Positions 41,817 to 51,322 of a stretch of 64,000 nucleotides of DNA are shown in pieces (within the stretch, counting starts at the first letter, position 1; each line of letters opens with the position of its first letter). The DNA is from Nocardioides sp. S5 (GTDB lineage: Bacteria; Actinomycetota; Actinomycetes; Propionibacteriales; Nocardioidaceae). The notes below the pieces were generated by a model, which worked only from the letters and a program-made list of their open reading frames with translations, was not told where the DNA came from and made no database searches. The stretch covers positions 3,906,001 to 3,970,000 of the forward strand of contig NZ_CP022296.1 of NCBI RefSeq assembly GCF_017310035.1, read 5' to 3'. The position numbers were made by a program, and so were the translations under genes.

Positions 41817-43843
41817 CCACATCCGAGGAGGGCCGTCCCCGCCGACGGCTCGCCGACCTGGCCTGGGCAGCGCCGCTCGCCGTGCTGCTGCAGGCGCTGG
41901 TCACGCTCGTCGTGGTCGGCCTCGGGCCGGAGCCGCGGGTCGCGGACGCCGGCGGCGAGATCTTCGAGGCGCACCTGTCCTCCACGCTCCACGAGCCGCG
42001 CGACCGGGTCGCGCTGGTGGCCTGGTGGCTCACCGCGGCCGCCGTCGTGGCGCTCGTCGTGTGGGCCGTGCCCCGCATCCCGCGCGGCCCGGCCCGCATC
42101 GCCGCGGAGTCGGTCGCCGCGGTCGCCGCCGTCGGCGTCGCGGTCGCCGCGGCGCTGTGGGCCGCGCAGCCGGCCGCCGGCCTCGAGCCGTGGACGCCAC
42201 GGCTGCACCTGTGGGAGCTGGCTGCCGGGACGGTCGTCGTGCTCGCGGCGCTGGGGGTCCTGCTCGCCGGCCCGGCATGGCTGCGGTGGGCGGGCTCGGC
42301 GGTCCTCGTGCTGGTGTCGCTGGCCTTCCTCGTCCCCGCGCTCGTCCAGACGCCGACCAGCGTCGTCGAGCCCTACCACGCGGCCTACACCCTCGACGAG
42401 CTGATGGCACCGGCGGTGGGGCAGCTGCCGCTCGTCGGCTACTTCCCCCAGTACGTCAACCTGCTGGGCTATCCCGTCGCGCCGCTGCTGCGCACCTGGC
42501 CGGGCGACGCGCTCGCGATCACGCTCGGCTGGGTGCTGCTGCTCCAGGTCCTCTGCCTCGCCGGCACGGTGCTGGTCGGGGCGATCACGGGTGGTCGCCG
42601 GGTCGTGCCGGTCGTGCTCCTCGTCGTGACGGCGCCGGTGGTCTTCGCCACCGCCGGCGGCTACTATCCCGCCTCCTACCTCGCCGCCGTGCCGCTGCGC
42701 ACCGTGCTGCCGGTGCTGACGATCGTGGTGACGCTGCTGCTCTTCGCCCGGCGTCCCGTCGTCGGCACCGCGGCCCTCGTCCGGCGTACGGCCCTCGTCG
42801 GCGCGCTGGCGGGCACCGCGGCGCTCAACAACCCCGACCACGGGTTCGCCGTCGTGGCCGCCGCCGGCGGCGCGATCCTCCTGCTGCTCCCGACGTGGCG
42901 CGAGCGCGGCCTCGCCGCCGCGGCCGGCCTCCTGGGCGTGGTGCTGCCGTTCGTGGCGTACGCCCTCGCGACCGCTCTCGCCGGCGGCGCTGAGTGGTCG
43001 CGGCTGCTCCTCTTCTCGCAGATGTTCGGCACCCTCGGCTACGGCAACGTCGCGATGGACGCCTTCGGCAACCACGTCGGCGTGGTCGCGTCCTTCGCCG
43101 CGGCCACCGCCGTCGGGGCGCTGCTCGTCGTGCGCCGTCGCGACGACCCGGCCTGGCGCACACGGGGCCTGGCGCTGCTGCTGTGCGGGGGCTGGTCGCT
43201 GCTGACCCTGCCCTACTACATGGGCCGCTCGATGCCCTCGCAGCTGCTCTTCGGCTACGCCGTGCAGGTCGGCCTGGTCTGCGCCGCCCTCGTCCCGGTG
43301 GTGCTCCACGTGGCAGCGGGCCTGCTCAGTCGCACGATCCGGCCCACTCCCGCGGTCAGCGGCTCGCTGGTCCTGGCGCTGCTCGCGCTCGGCGCGGTCG
43401 CCGGTTCGCTGGGCGGCGCGCCCACCCCGTCCGCGTCGCTCGACCGGGTCCGGGCAGGCGCGGGAGTCCAGCCCTGGGCGTACGACCTGGGTGCGGTGGC
43501 GTCCGCCCTGGCCGACCCGGCCAACACCGACGTGCGCGAGCTCGACGAGCAGGGCCGACTGGGCCAGGTGCTCTCCTCACCCTCCCTCGTCGAGCTCACC
43601 ACGGGCGTGCCGAGCGTGCTCGTGACGAACCACCCGGGCTACCTCGCCATCGCCCTCGACATGCTCCGCCTGCAGTGCGAGGCGGCCGTCGGGCGCGACG
43701 AGGCCGCCGTCGTCATGCCGACCTGGGTGGCCGCCGGCCTCGGGTCCGTGGACGAGTGCGGCGGTGCCTTCGAGGTGGCGGACACCTATCGCGAGGTCGC
43801 GCCCGGGCTCGCGCTCGTGCCGGTCGTACGCAGCGACGGCTGA
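41813..43843 (+). CDS. Large polytopic membrane protein of the glycopolymer locus
   Basis: 676 residues with about 12-13 membrane helices between residues 15 and 540, followed by a soluble extracytoplasmic C-terminal domain with a Cys pair (LRLQCEAAVG and VDECGGAF). The layout is like GT-C glycosyltransferases or lipid-linked sugar processing proteins, but no catalytic motif is certain. ATGA overlap with the GT4-Stealth gene implies a joint role, perhaps supplying or exporting the polymer. Confidence 0.75.
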   Translation: MTTSEEGRPRRRLADLAWAAPLAVLLQALVTLVVVGLGPEPRVADAGGEIFEAHLSSTLHEPRDRVALVAWWLTAAAVVALVVWAVPRIPRGPARIAAESVAAVAAVGVAVAAALWAAQPAAGLEPWTPRLHLWELAAGTVVVLAALGVLLAGPAWLRWAGSAVLVLVSLAFLVPALVQTPTSVVEPYHAAYTLDELMAPAVGQLPLVGYFPQYVNLLGYPVAPLLRTWPGDALAITLGWVLLLQVLCLAGTVLVGAITGGRRVVPVVLLVVTAPVVFATAGGYYPASYLAAVPLRTVLPVLTIVVTLLLFARRPVVGTAALVRRTALVGALAGTAALNNPDHGFAVVAAAGGAILLLLPTWRERGLAAAAGLLGVVLPFVAYALATALAGGAEWSRLLLFSQMFGTLGYGNVAMDAFGNHVGVVASFAAATAVGALLVVRRRDDPAWRTRGLALLLCGGWSLLTLPYYMGRSMPSQLLFGYAVQVGLVCAALVPVVLHVAAGLLSRTIRPTPAVSGSLVLALLALGAVAGSLGGAPTPSASLDRVRAGAGVQPWAYDLGAVASALADPANTDVRELDEQGRLGQVLSSPSLVELTTGVPSVLVTNHPGYLAIALDMLRLQCEAAVGRDEAAVVMPTWVAAGLGSVDECGGAFEVADTYREVAPGLALVPVVRSDG

Positions 43844-43858
43844 GGAACCGGCAGGAGC

Positions 43859-44944
43859 TCAGGTCCCCTCGACGCGGTTGCCCTCGGCGTCCCAGTGCTC
43901 GGCGACCTTCTTGCTGGGCTGCACCCGCGGCGGTTCGCCCGGCATCTTCGGGTGGTCGGGCGGGTAGTTGAGCTCGACCGGGTGCTCCTCCCACAGGTCC
44001 AGCAACGGCTGGAGCGAGTGGTGCACGTCGTCGATGGTGGCCCACGGGTCGCCGTCGACGGCGAGGCGCGACGGCACCGAGAACAGGTTGAGGTCGTGCG
44101 GGTCGGTGAGGTCGGCGAGGTCGTCCCACGCCAGCGGCGTCGAGACGGGCGCCCCGGGCAGGGGGCGCAGCGAGTAGGCCGAGGCGATGGTGCGGTCGCG
44201 GGTGTTCTGGTTGAAGTCGACGAAGATCCGCTCCCCGCGCTCCTCCTTCCACCACGCGGTCGTGACGCCGTAGTCGCGCTTCTCCAGCTCGCGGCCGAAG
44301 GCGATGGCGGCGTGCCGCACCTCGGCGAACCCCCACCTCGGCTCGATGCGGACGTAGACGTGGATCCCGCGGTTGCCCGAGGTCTTCGCGAAGCCGGTCA
44401 TGCCGAGGTCCGCCAGCAGCTCGCGCGCCACGCCCGCCACGCGTACGGCGTCGGCGAAGGACGTGCCGGGCTGGGGGTCGAGGTCGATGCGCAGCTCGTC
44501 GGGGTGGTCCACGTCGGGGCGCCGGACCGGCCACGGGTGGAAGGTCAGCGTGCCCATCTGCGCGCACCACACGGGCACCGCGATCTCGGTCGGGCAGATC
44601 TCCTCGGCGGTGCGCCCCGAGGGAAAGGTGATCTCGACGGACTCGAGGTAGTCGGGAGCCCCCTTGGGCACCCGCTTCTGGTAGAACGCGTCGGCGTTGC
44701 GGTCCTGCGGTCCGGTGGCGAGCTTCATGCCCGGGCGCACCCCCGAGGTCCAGCGCTCGAGCGCCGTCGGGCGGTCCCGCAGGGCCCGCATCAGGCCCTC
44801 CTCGACGCTGGTGAAGTACTCCGCCACCATGAGCTTGGTCACCGCGGGCGTGTGGTCGGTCGCCTCGTAGATCACCCGGTCCGGCGAGGAGATCCGCACC
44901 TCGCGCTCCCCCGCCTGGACGTGGGTCTCCGACGTCTTCGCCAT
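43859..44944 (-). CDS. LigD-type primase-polymerase domain protein (Prim-PolC-like)
   Basis: 361 residues, a stand-alone polymerase domain without ligase or nuclease parts. Catalytic acidic motif DELRIDLDPQPG (Asp-x-Asp), SGNRGIHVYVRI (the conserved SG.RG.H) and the third Asp in IFVDFNQNTRDRTIASAYSLRP mark the AEP family. Such proteins fill short gaps with ribonucleotides; mycobacterial Prim-PolC works with LigC in excision repair, and a LigC-type gene lies 7 kb away. TAGGGT is six bases before the ATG; it is divergent from msrB. Confidence 0.88.
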   Translation of the reverse strand: MAKTSETHVQAGEREVRISSPDRVIYEATDHTPAVTKLMVAEYFTSVEEGLMRALRDRPTALERWTSGVRPGMKLATGPQDRNADAFYQKRVPKGAPDYLESVEITFPSGRTAEEICPTEIAVPVWCAQMGTLTFHPWPVRRPDVDHPDELRIDLDPQPGTSFADAVRVAGVARELLADLGMTGFAKTSGNRGIHVYVRIEPRWGFAEVRHAAIAFGRELEKRDYGVTTAWWKEERGERIFVDFNQNTRDRTIASAYSLRPLPGAPVSTPLAWDDLADLTDPHDLNLFSVPSRLAVDGDPWATIDDVHHSLQPLLDLWEEHPVELNYPPDHPKMPGEPPRVQPSKKVAEHWDAEGNRVEGT

Positions 44945-44996
44945 GTCACGACCCTAGCCGGGCCGTCCGCTGGTGTGCCGCCGTAAACTCGGGGGC

Positions 44997-45392
44997 ATGG
45001 CCTACGACGTGCAGAAGACCGATGAGCAGTGGCGCGAGGAGCTCAGCCCCGAGGAGTACGCCGTGCTCCGCCAGGCCGGCACCGAGCGCGCCTTCACCGG
45101 CGAGTACAACGACACCGAGACCGAGGGCACCTACTCGTGCAAGGCGTGCGGCTCGGAGCTGTTCACCAGCGACACCAAGTTCCACTCCGGCTGCGGCTGG
45201 CCGAGCTTCTACCAGCCGATGACCGACACCGTGGAGTACATCGAGGACACCTCGCACGGCATGAAGCGCGTCGAGGTCCGCTGCGCGAAGTGCGGCTCGC
45301 ACCTCGGCCACGTCTTCCCCGACGGCTTCGGCACCCCGACCGGCGACCGCTACTGCATCAACTCGATCAGCATCACGCTCAACGAGAAGTGA
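44997..45392 (+). CDS. msrB: Peptide-methionine (R)-S-oxide reductase
   Basis: 131 residues, normal length. It reduces methionine-R-sulfoxide in proteins. Two zinc-binding CxxC pairs (SCKACGSELF and RCAKCGSHLGHVF), the motif SGCGWPSF, and the catalytic Cys in DRYCINSISI near the C-terminus are all present. TAAACT lies seven bases before the ATG, fitting leaderless expression. It ends directly at the repeat C element. Confidence 0.95.
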   Translation: MAYDVQKTDEQWREELSPEEYAVLRQAGTERAFTGEYNDTETEGTYSCKACGSELFTSDTKFHSGCGWPSFYQPMTDTVEYIEDTSHGMKRVEVRCAKCGSHLGHVFPDGFGTPTGDRYCINSISITLNEK

Positions 45393-45456
45393 GGTATCTG
45401 GGGACGAACCGGTAGGCGATCCAGCCGGAACACCCACCAGAATGTCCCCAGATACC
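45393..45456. repeat. Repeat family C, copy 1
   Basis: Arms GGTATCTGGGGAC (45393-45405) and GTCCCCAGATACC (45444-45456), starting at the base after the msrB stop. The interior matches the inverted second copy at 52665-52728 (GGTAGGC, GATCC, GAACACCCACCAGA). Both copies lie between convergent genes. Confidence 0.88.
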
Positions 45457-45475
45457 GCGCCGGGAGGGGTCCGGC

Positions 45476-46339
45476 TCAGCCCCCGACCGGCTGCAGCGCG
45501 GAGGTGACCTCCACCAGGCCCTCGCCGTACGTCTCGTCCGCCCACGCCTGGATCGACCCGTCGTCGAAGACGACCTGGGCGTCGAGGGAGTCGGGGGCGT
45601 AGGAGCCGCTGGTCAGCAGGGCGTCGCCGAGCGCGGCCTGGAGCTCCTGGTTGACCCGGTTGAGGTCGGCCTCGGTGCGCTCGACGGTGGTCACGCAGAG
45701 CATCCCGCCCCACGTCCTGCGCAGCTCGGCCTCGGCGCCGGCGGCGTCCTCGGTGACGGCGACGTTGATCGTGCCGCCGCTCATCCACGCGGTGGCGTAC
45801 GTCGGCAGCGCGGAGGCCGCCGCGAGCGTGGCGTCCATGTCCTGCGGCGTCGCCTTGGTGGTGTCGGTGGTCACCGGCGTGTCGCAGGCGGGCTCCAGCC
45901 CGCCGGCCTCGGGTTCGGCCACCACGTCGTAGAGCGCCGCCGGGATCGCGTCGGTGACGGCGAAGGTGGTGCCGTCGAAGGTGCCGGTGAGGGCGTAGGA
46001 GCCCCACGTCACGCCAGCAGCCTGCTCCGCGCCGACGTCGCCGAAGTCGAAGTCCGCGAGCGCCGGTCCGCCGCACTGGGGCGGGTAGGACTCCGCGACG
46101 GCACCCAGGCACATCTCGGGACCGTCGCCGTCGTCGAGCACGGTGACGAGGCCGTTGGTGCGGACCTCGCCGTCCGGGACGGGGACGGGGACGATGTCGC
46201 GCGCGGGCTCGTCACCCGAGGACGCGGCTGACGTGCCGCCCGCGTCGGCGGGGTCCACCGCCTTCATCTCCTCCTCCGTGGAGCACGCGGCGAGCGGGAC
46301 GGTCAGGGCCAGGGCTGCGATGACGTGTCGGAGGGTCAT
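45476..46339 (-). CDS. Predicted lipoprotein of unknown function
   Basis: 287 residues. Signal peptide HVIAALALTVPLAAC with lipobox LAAC, then an acidic linker and a globular domain with ETKALPs replaced by a Cys-containing segment (MCLGAVAESYPPQCGGPALADFDF). The pattern 'C..GA..ESYPPQC.GP' recurs in actinobacterial secreted proteins of unknown role. The segment ATLAAASALPTYATAWMSGGTINVAVTEDA suggests an alpha/beta fold. The upstream start 46375 is possible but precedes the signal by 12 unneeded residues. Confidence 0.7.
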   Translation of the reverse strand: MTLRHVIAALALTVPLAACSTEEEMKAVDPADAGGTSAASSGDEPARDIVPVPVPDGEVRTNGLVTVLDDGDGPEMCLGAVAESYPPQCGGPALADFDFGDVGAEQAAGVTWGSYALTGTFDGTTFAVTDAIPAALYDVVAEPEAGGLEPACDTPVTTDTTKATPQDMDATLAAASALPTYATAWMSGGTINVAVTEDAAGAEAELRRTWGGMLCVTTVERTEADLNRVNQELQAALGDALLTSGSYAPDSLDAQVVFDDGSIQAWADETYGEGLVEVTSALQPVGG

Positions 46340-46390
46340 GGTGGTGTGACGCACCGGCCTGCTGGCGCGTTCCACACCGGGCAGGCCGGC

Positions 46391-47110
46391 TCAGGGCAGG
46401 CGGGCGAGGAGCTCGGCCGGCGAGACCCGGGCGCCGGTGTAGAACGGCACCTCCTCGCGCACGTGGCGGCGCGCGGTCGAGGCACGCAGGTCGCGCATCA
46501 GGTCGACGATGCGGTGCAGCTCGTCGGCCTCGAAGGCCAGCATCCACTCGTAGTCACCGAGGGCGAAGGACGCGACGGTGTTGGCGCGCACGTCGGCGTA
46601 GCCGCGGGCCATCTGGCCGTGCTCGGCGAGCATCGCGCGGCGCTCGGCGTCCTCGAGGAGGTACCACTCGTAGGACCGCACGAAGGGGTACACGCAGATG
46701 TGGGCGCGCGGCTCCTCGTCGGCGAGGAAGGCCGGGATGTGCGACTTGTTGAACTCGGCCGGGCGGTGCAGCGCCATCTGCGACCACACCGGGTCGAGCC
46801 GGCGGCCGAAGGCGGTGCGGCGGAAGGCGTTGTAGGCGGCCTGGAGCTGCTCGGAGTCCTCGGCGTGCCACCAGACCATCAGGTCGGCGTCGGCGCGCAG
46901 TCCGCTGACGTCGTAGAGGCCCCGGACCTTCACGTCCTGCTCGGCCAGCACCTCGAAGAGCGCCTCGACGTCGGCCGCCTCCGCGTCGCGGTCGGCGTCG
47001 CCGAGGACGTCGCGGAGCCTGAAGACCGACCACATGGTGTAGCGGATGGTGTCGTTGAGCTCCCGGGTGCGGGCGGCGTTGGTCTTCTCTGCGGTCGGGT
47101 CGTTGGCCAT
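46391..47110 (-). CDS. hemQ: Coproheme decarboxylase (HemQ/ChdC)
   Basis: 239 residues. It belongs to the chlorite-dismutase-like family that converts coproheme to heme b in Gram-positive bacteria. The motifs [57 protein letters not shown] (with the catalytic Tyr region and haem ligand area) and [28 protein letters not shown] are characteristic. It lies 4 bases after hemY, so the two last heme steps are co-expressed. CAGAAT six bases before its ATG may give it an extra promoter. Confidence 0.94.
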   Translation of the reverse strand: MANDPTAEKTNAARTRELNDTIRYTMWSVFRLRDVLGDADRDAEAADVEALFEVLAEQDVKVRGLYDVSGLRADADLMVWWHAEDSEQLQAAYNAFRRTAFGRRLDPVWSQMALHRPAEFNKSHIPAFLADEEPRAHICVYPFVRSYEWYLLEDAERRAMLAEHGQMARGYADVRANTVASFALGDYEWMLAFEADELHRIVDLMRDLRASTARRHVREEVPFYTGARVSPAELLARLP

Positions 47111-47114
47111 GGCT

Positions 47115-48464
47115 TCATTCTGCCCCGGTGACCGAGGCCACAGCCCGGCGGGCCGAGCCGATCACCGCCGGGATGCCCACCCCGTCGTACGCCGCCCCGC
47201 AGACCGCGAGCCCGGGCTGGCGCGCCACGTCGGCGCGGATCCGCGCCACCTGCGCGAGGTGGCCGACGGCGTACTGCGGGAGCGCGCCACCCCACCGCTG
47301 CACGTGGGTGTCGACCGGCCGTGCGGTGAGGCCCGCCAGGGCGGTGAGGTCGGCCAGCGAGACGCGGACCAGTCCCTCGTCGTCGGCCTGGAGCGTCGTC
47401 TCCTCGCCGTGGCGCCCGAGCGAGGTGCGCAGCACGACCAGGTCGGGGCCCCCGAGGTCGCGCACCCACGCCCACTTGGCGAAGGAGAAGGTCGAGGCCT
47501 TGATGGTGGCCCGCTCCAGCGGAGGGACGAGGAAGCCCGAGCGCTCGAAGAGCGCGTCCGGCAGGTCCTGGGCGCGGAGCACCAGCGTGACGACCGCGAC
47601 GCTCGCGGTCCCGATCCCGGCCAGCGCGGCGGAGGCGTCGGGCGCGACGTCGGCGAGCAGACGGGCCGCGGGCGCCGGGGGTGTGGCGAGCACGACCTCG
47701 GTCGCCTCGACGGTCTCGGGGCGGGTGGTGGGTCCGACGGTGAGCGCCCAGCCCGATGCCGTACGCGCGAGGGCGCGCACCGTCGCCGAGGTGCGCACCT
47801 CGAAGCCACCGTCCTGCACGAGCAGGCCGGGCAGGCGGCCCATCCCGCCGGGCAGCGACGCGAAGACCGGTGCGGTCGAGGTCGGCACGGCAGCGGCCTG
47901 CTCGAGCAGGCTGCCGCGTCGTGCCATCGCGAGGAGCTGGGGCACCGCGGCGGCGGCCGAGATGCGGCGGGCGTGACCGGCGTACACCCCGCCGAGCAAG
48001 GGCTCGACGAGCCGGTCGACGAGCTCGTCGCCCAGGCGCGCGGCGACCAGGTCGCCCACGGACATGTCGTCGGCGACGGGCGTGTCCGACTCCCGGCTCG
48101 TGCGGGCCAGTCCCTCGGGGCTGAGCACCCCGCTCTCGGCCAGCTGGTCGAGGTCGAACGGCACGCCCATGAGCGAGCGCGGCATCGCCCGGAGCGCGCC
48201 GCGGGACCAGACGGCGGAGCTCGCCGTGGTCGGGTGGACGAGCTCGGCCCCCAGGCCGGCGGCGAGAGCGAGGCCCTCGGGGCGCCGCGCGAGCATCGCC
48301 TCCGCGCCCACGTCGACGGTGAGGCCGGCGACCTCCGCGCTGCGGAGCTTGCCGCCGAGCACCGGGGAGCCCTCCACGAGCAGCACGTCGCGCCCGGACG
48401 CGGCGAGGTCGCGGGCGGCGACGAGTCCCGCGACTCCCCCACCGATGACCACCACGTCGCGCAC
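47115..48464 (-). CDS. hemY: Coproporphyrinogen III oxidase (HemY/CgoX)
   Basis: 449 residues. FAD-binding [30 protein letters not shown] at the N-terminus, GGKLRS, and the C-terminal [24 protein letters not shown] match Gram-positive HemY, which oxidises coproporphyrinogen to coproporphyrin. With hemQ and hemE it indicates the coproporphyrin-dependent heme route. The GTG start has TAGTCT six bases upstream (leaderless type) and is divergent from the NYN gene, whose start has the same arrangement. Confidence 0.93.
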   Translation of the reverse strand: MRDVVVIGGGVAGLVAARDLAASGRDVLLVEGSPVLGGKLRSAEVAGLTVDVGAEAMLARRPEGLALAAGLGAELVHPTTASSAVWSRGALRAMPRSLMGVPFDLDQLAESGVLSPEGLARTSRESDTPVADDMSVGDLVAARLGDELVDRLVEPLLGGVYAGHARRISAAAAVPQLLAMARRGSLLEQAAAVPTSTAPVFASLPGGMGRLPGLLVQDGGFEVRTSATVRALARTASGWALTVGPTTRPETVEATEVVLATPPAPAARLLADVAPDASAALAGIGTASVAVVTLVLRAQDLPDALFERSGFLVPPLERATIKASTFSFAKWAWVRDLGGPDLVVLRTSLGRHGEETTLQADDEGLVRVSLADLTALAGLTARPVDTHVQRWGGALPQYAVGHLAQVARIRADVARQPGLAVCGAAYDGVGIPAVIGSARRAVASVTGAE

Positions 48465-48504
48465 GTGACAAGACTAGGCGCCCGGTGCACCTAGGCTGCG
48501 GCCC

Positions 48505-49551
48505 GTGGACCCCAACGTGAGCTCCGACCGGATCGCCGTGCTGATCGACGCCGACAACACCTCCTACTCCTACGCCGAGGCGCTGCTCGACGAGGTCGCG
48601 AAGTTCGGCAACCCGACGATCAAGCGCGCCTACGGCGACTGGTCCTCGGACCGCCTCAAGGGCTGGGGCAACGAGCTCAACCTCCGCGCGATCCGCGGCA
48701 TGCACCAGGGCGCCTTCACCCGTGGCAAGAACTCCACCGACTCGGCGATGATCATCGACGCGATGGACCTGCTCTACGCCGGCAACGTGGAGGCTTTCGC
48801 CCTCGTCACCAGCGACAGCGACTTCACCAGCCTGGCGCTGCGGCTGCGCGAGTCCGGCAAGGTCGTCTACGGCCTCGGCGAGAAGAAGACCCCGGCGTCG
48901 TTGCAGAACGCCTGCGACCGCTTCATCCGGCTCGAGTCGCTCGGCGACCCGGCCTCGGCGACCGGGTCCGACGACGCCGAGACCTCGACCGAGGAGCTCG
49001 ACCAGGTCCCGGAGATCAACCTCCAGAGCGCGCTGACCAAGGCCGTCAACGCGGTGGGCGGCGACGACGGCTGGGCGGCGCCCGGCGCGATCGGCAAGCA
49101 CCTCAATCGGACACACCCCTCGCTGGACCCCCGCAACTACGAGCACCGCGGCCTCCAGGGCCTCCTCGCCGCCCAGCCCTACCTCGAGACGACCACCGAG
49201 GGCGGGGCGATGCTCGTGCGGGTCAAGGGCAAGGCCAAGACGTCCGCGAAGGCACCCGCCAAGGCGTCTGCGAAGACGTCTGCGAAGACGTCTGCGAAGA
49301 CCTCCGCCACCGCAGCGGCGACGACGCCGGAGCAGCTGGCGGAGGAGACGCCGGTGAAGAAGCGGGCGCCCCGGAAGCGGGCCGCGAAGAAGGCCGCCCC
49401 CGCGACCCCGCCCGCGGAGCCGTCGGCAGCCCCGCCGGCTCCCCCGGAGGAACCCCAGGTGCCCCGGGTCACCACCACGACGCGTACGTCGCGCGCCGCC
49501 GCGAAGGCGGCTGCGACCAGGACGGCGAAGAAGGTCGTCGCGCCGGACTGA
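48505..49551 (+). CDS. NYN-domain RNase-like protein with LOTUS/OST-HTH domain and Lys-rich tail
   Basis: 348 residues. NYN domain about 8-140: IAVLIDADNTSYSY, a central RGKNSTDSAMIIDAMDLLYAGNV and ALVTSDSDFTSLALRLRESGKVVYGLGEKKTP supply the PIN-like acidic residues. An OST-HTH/LOTUS RNA-binding domain covers about 165-240. The tail from about 245 is a Lys/Ala/Thr/Pro repeat (KTSA units encoded by a 12-bp tandem DNA repeat near 49255-49310), like histone H1-type tails. It probably processes or binds structured RNA. TAGGCT seven bases before the GTG suggests leaderless expression. Confidence 0.85.
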   Translation: MDPNVSSDRIAVLIDADNTSYSYAEALLDEVAKFGNPTIKRAYGDWSSDRLKGWGNELNLRAIRGMHQGAFTRGKNSTDSAMIIDAMDLLYAGNVEAFALVTSDSDFTSLALRLRESGKVVYGLGEKKTPASLQNACDRFIRLESLGDPASATGSDDAETSTEELDQVPEINLQSALTKAVNAVGGDDGWAAPGAIGKHLNRTHPSLDPRNYEHRGLQGLLAAQPYLETTTEGGAMLVRVKGKAKTSAKAPAKASAKTSAKTSAKTSATAAATTPEQLAEETPVKKRAPRKRAAKKAAPATPPAEPSAAPPAPPEEPQVPRVTTTTRTSRAAAKAAATRTAKKVVAPD

Positions 49552-49580
49552 GGCCGGTGACCTCGACCGGGTGACCTCGA

Positions 49581-50627
49581 TCAGTGGGCGTGCACGAACT
49601 CCGTGAGTCGCTTCAGCTGGTCGGGGTCGGTCGAGGGGATCACGCCGTGGCCGAGGTTGAAGATGTGGCCCTTCGCCGCACGCCCGGCCTCGATGATCTC
49701 GGCCGCACGTGCGGTCATCACCTCGGTGGGTGCGAACACCAGCGTCGGGTCGAGGTTGCCCTGCACCACCCGGCCCCCCACGAGCGGGATCGCCTGCTCC
49801 AGCGGCGTACGCCAGTCGACGCCCACGACGTCGGCGCCGGCCTCTCCCATCAGGCCGAGGAGGTTGGTGGTGCCGACCCCGAAGTGGATCCGCGGCACGC
49901 CGAGCTCACCGGCCGCCGCCAGCACCCGCTCGGAGTGGGGCATGACGGAGGCGCGGTAGTCGGCCGGGGTGAGCGCACCGGCCCAGGAGTCGAAGAGCTG
50001 CACCGCGGAGGCACCGGCCTCCACCTGGATGCGGAGGTAGGCCGCGGCGATGCCCGCGATCTTGCGCATCAGCGCGTCCCACACGTCGGGAGCACCGAAC
50101 ATCATCGCCTTCGTCTTCGCGTGCTCCTTCGACGGACCGCCCTCGACGAGGTAGGACGCGACGGTGAAGGGGGCGCCGGCGAAGCCGATGAGCGGTGTCG
50201 CGCCGAGCTCGCCGGTCAGCTGGCGCACGGCCTGCGAGATGAAGGGCACGTGCTCGGGCGTGAGGTCGGGGATCGCCTCGACGTCGGCGAGGGTGCGCAC
50301 CGGGGATGCGACGACCGGACCCACGCCCGGCTTGATGTCGAGGTCGACCCCGACCGCCTTGAGCGGCAGCACGATGTCGGAGAAGAAGATCGCGGCGTCG
50401 ACGCCGTAGCGGCGCACGGGCTGGAGGGTGATCTCGGTGACGAGGTCGGCGTCCATGCAGGACTCGAGCATGCCGATGCCCTCGCGGACCTTGAGGTACT
50501 CCGGCAGCGAGCGCCCCGCCTGCCGCATGAACCACACCGGCGTGTGGGAGGGCTGCTCCCCGCGTGCGGCCCGCAGGAACGGGCTCTCGGACAGTCCGGG
50601 GTGGGGAGCGGGAGCGGCGACGGTCAC
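49581..50627 (-). CDS. hemE: Uroporphyrinogen decarboxylase
   Basis: 348 residues, normal length. It converts uroporphyrinogen III to coproporphyrinogen III. The signature PVWFMRQAGRSLPEYL (about 30-45), FSDIVLPLKAVG with the catalytic Asp, GFAGAPFTVASYLVEGG and the C-terminal HIFNLGHGVIPSTDPD are intact. The GTG at 50627 was preferred to an ORF start at 50663, as homologues begin here. It is convergent with the NYN gene and in the same cluster as hemY and hemQ. Confidence 0.96.
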   Translation of the reverse strand: MTVAAPAPHPGLSESPFLRAARGEQPSHTPVWFMRQAGRSLPEYLKVREGIGMLESCMDADLVTEITLQPVRRYGVDAAIFFSDIVLPLKAVGVDLDIKPGVGPVVASPVRTLADVEAIPDLTPEHVPFISQAVRQLTGELGATPLIGFAGAPFTVASYLVEGGPSKEHAKTKAMMFGAPDVWDALMRKIAGIAAAYLRIQVEAGASAVQLFDSWAGALTPADYRASVMPHSERVLAAAGELGVPRIHFGVGTTNLLGLMGEAGADVVGVDWRTPLEQAIPLVGGRVVQGNLDPTLVFAPTEVMTARAAEIIEAGRAAKGHIFNLGHGVIPSTDPDQLKRLTEFVHAH

Positions 50628-50698
50628 CCGGGAATCTTCGCAGGTCAGGCGGCGTGGCGGCACATCGGCAGACGCCGGGACTGGCCTACTCTGGCCCC

Positions 50699-51319
50699 AT
50701 GGTGGCCCGTCACGAGACCCACCCGAGCAGTGCTGCCGCGGCTGGACCCGCGGAGTTCCGCGCGGCGGTGGAGACCATGCGTCGGGCTTCGCTGCGCCCC
50801 GAGGTGTTCTGCGAGGAGATGCCGGCGCCGCAGCGCATCGCGCCGTGGTCGTCCGCGCTGAGCGCCGACGTCACCGTCGACGACGAGGACCTCGGGACGG
50901 GCCGGCTGATCCTGCTGCACGACCCGGCCGGCAACGACGCCTGGGACGGCACCTACCGCTGCGTGGCCTACGCCCGCGCCGACCTCGACCCCGAGCTCGG
51001 GGCCGACCCGATGCTGGCTGCGGTCGGCTGGTCGTGGCTGACCGAGGCCCTCGAGGCGCACGGCGCCGGCTATCACGCCGCGTCCGGCACGGTCACCTGC
51101 GTCAACACCGAGAGCTTCGGCGGCATGGCTGATGAGTCCAGCACCGCGCAGGTCGAGATCCGCGCCTCGTGGACGCCCGACGTCGGCGAGGACGACGCGC
51201 TCGACATGACCGCCCACGTCGAGGCCTGGGGCGAGCTGCTGTGCACCGCCGTGGGCCTGCCGCCGGTGCCCGAGGGCGTCATCGCCATTCCGAGCCGGCG
51301 CGGGCAGCGCGGCAGCTGA
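50699..51319 (+). CDS. DUF3000-family protein
   Basis: 206 residues. PAEFRAAVETMRRASLRPEVFCEEMPAPQRIAPWSSALSADV and the AVGWSWLTEALEAHGAGYHAASGTVTCVNTESFGGM segment match the actinobacterial DUF3000 family, which nearly always precedes RNase D and follows hemE divergently, as here. Function unknown. TACTCT lies six bases before the ATG (leaderless type). It is followed by rnd after 3 bases. Confidence 0.88.
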   Translation: MVARHETHPSSAAAAGPAEFRAAVETMRRASLRPEVFCEEMPAPQRIAPWSSALSADVTVDDEDLGTGRLILLHDPAGNDAWDGTYRCVAYARADLDPELGADPMLAAVGWSWLTEALEAHGAGYHAASGTVTCVNTESFGGMADESSTAQVEIRASWTPDVGEDDALDMTAHVEAWGELLCTAVGLPPVPEGVIAIPSRRGQRGS

Positions 51320-51322
51320 GCG

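Noticed and set aside
49552..49590. Short repeat GGTGACCTCGA between the NYN gene and hemE
   Set aside because: Two partial copies in a 29-base gap are too short to be called an element.
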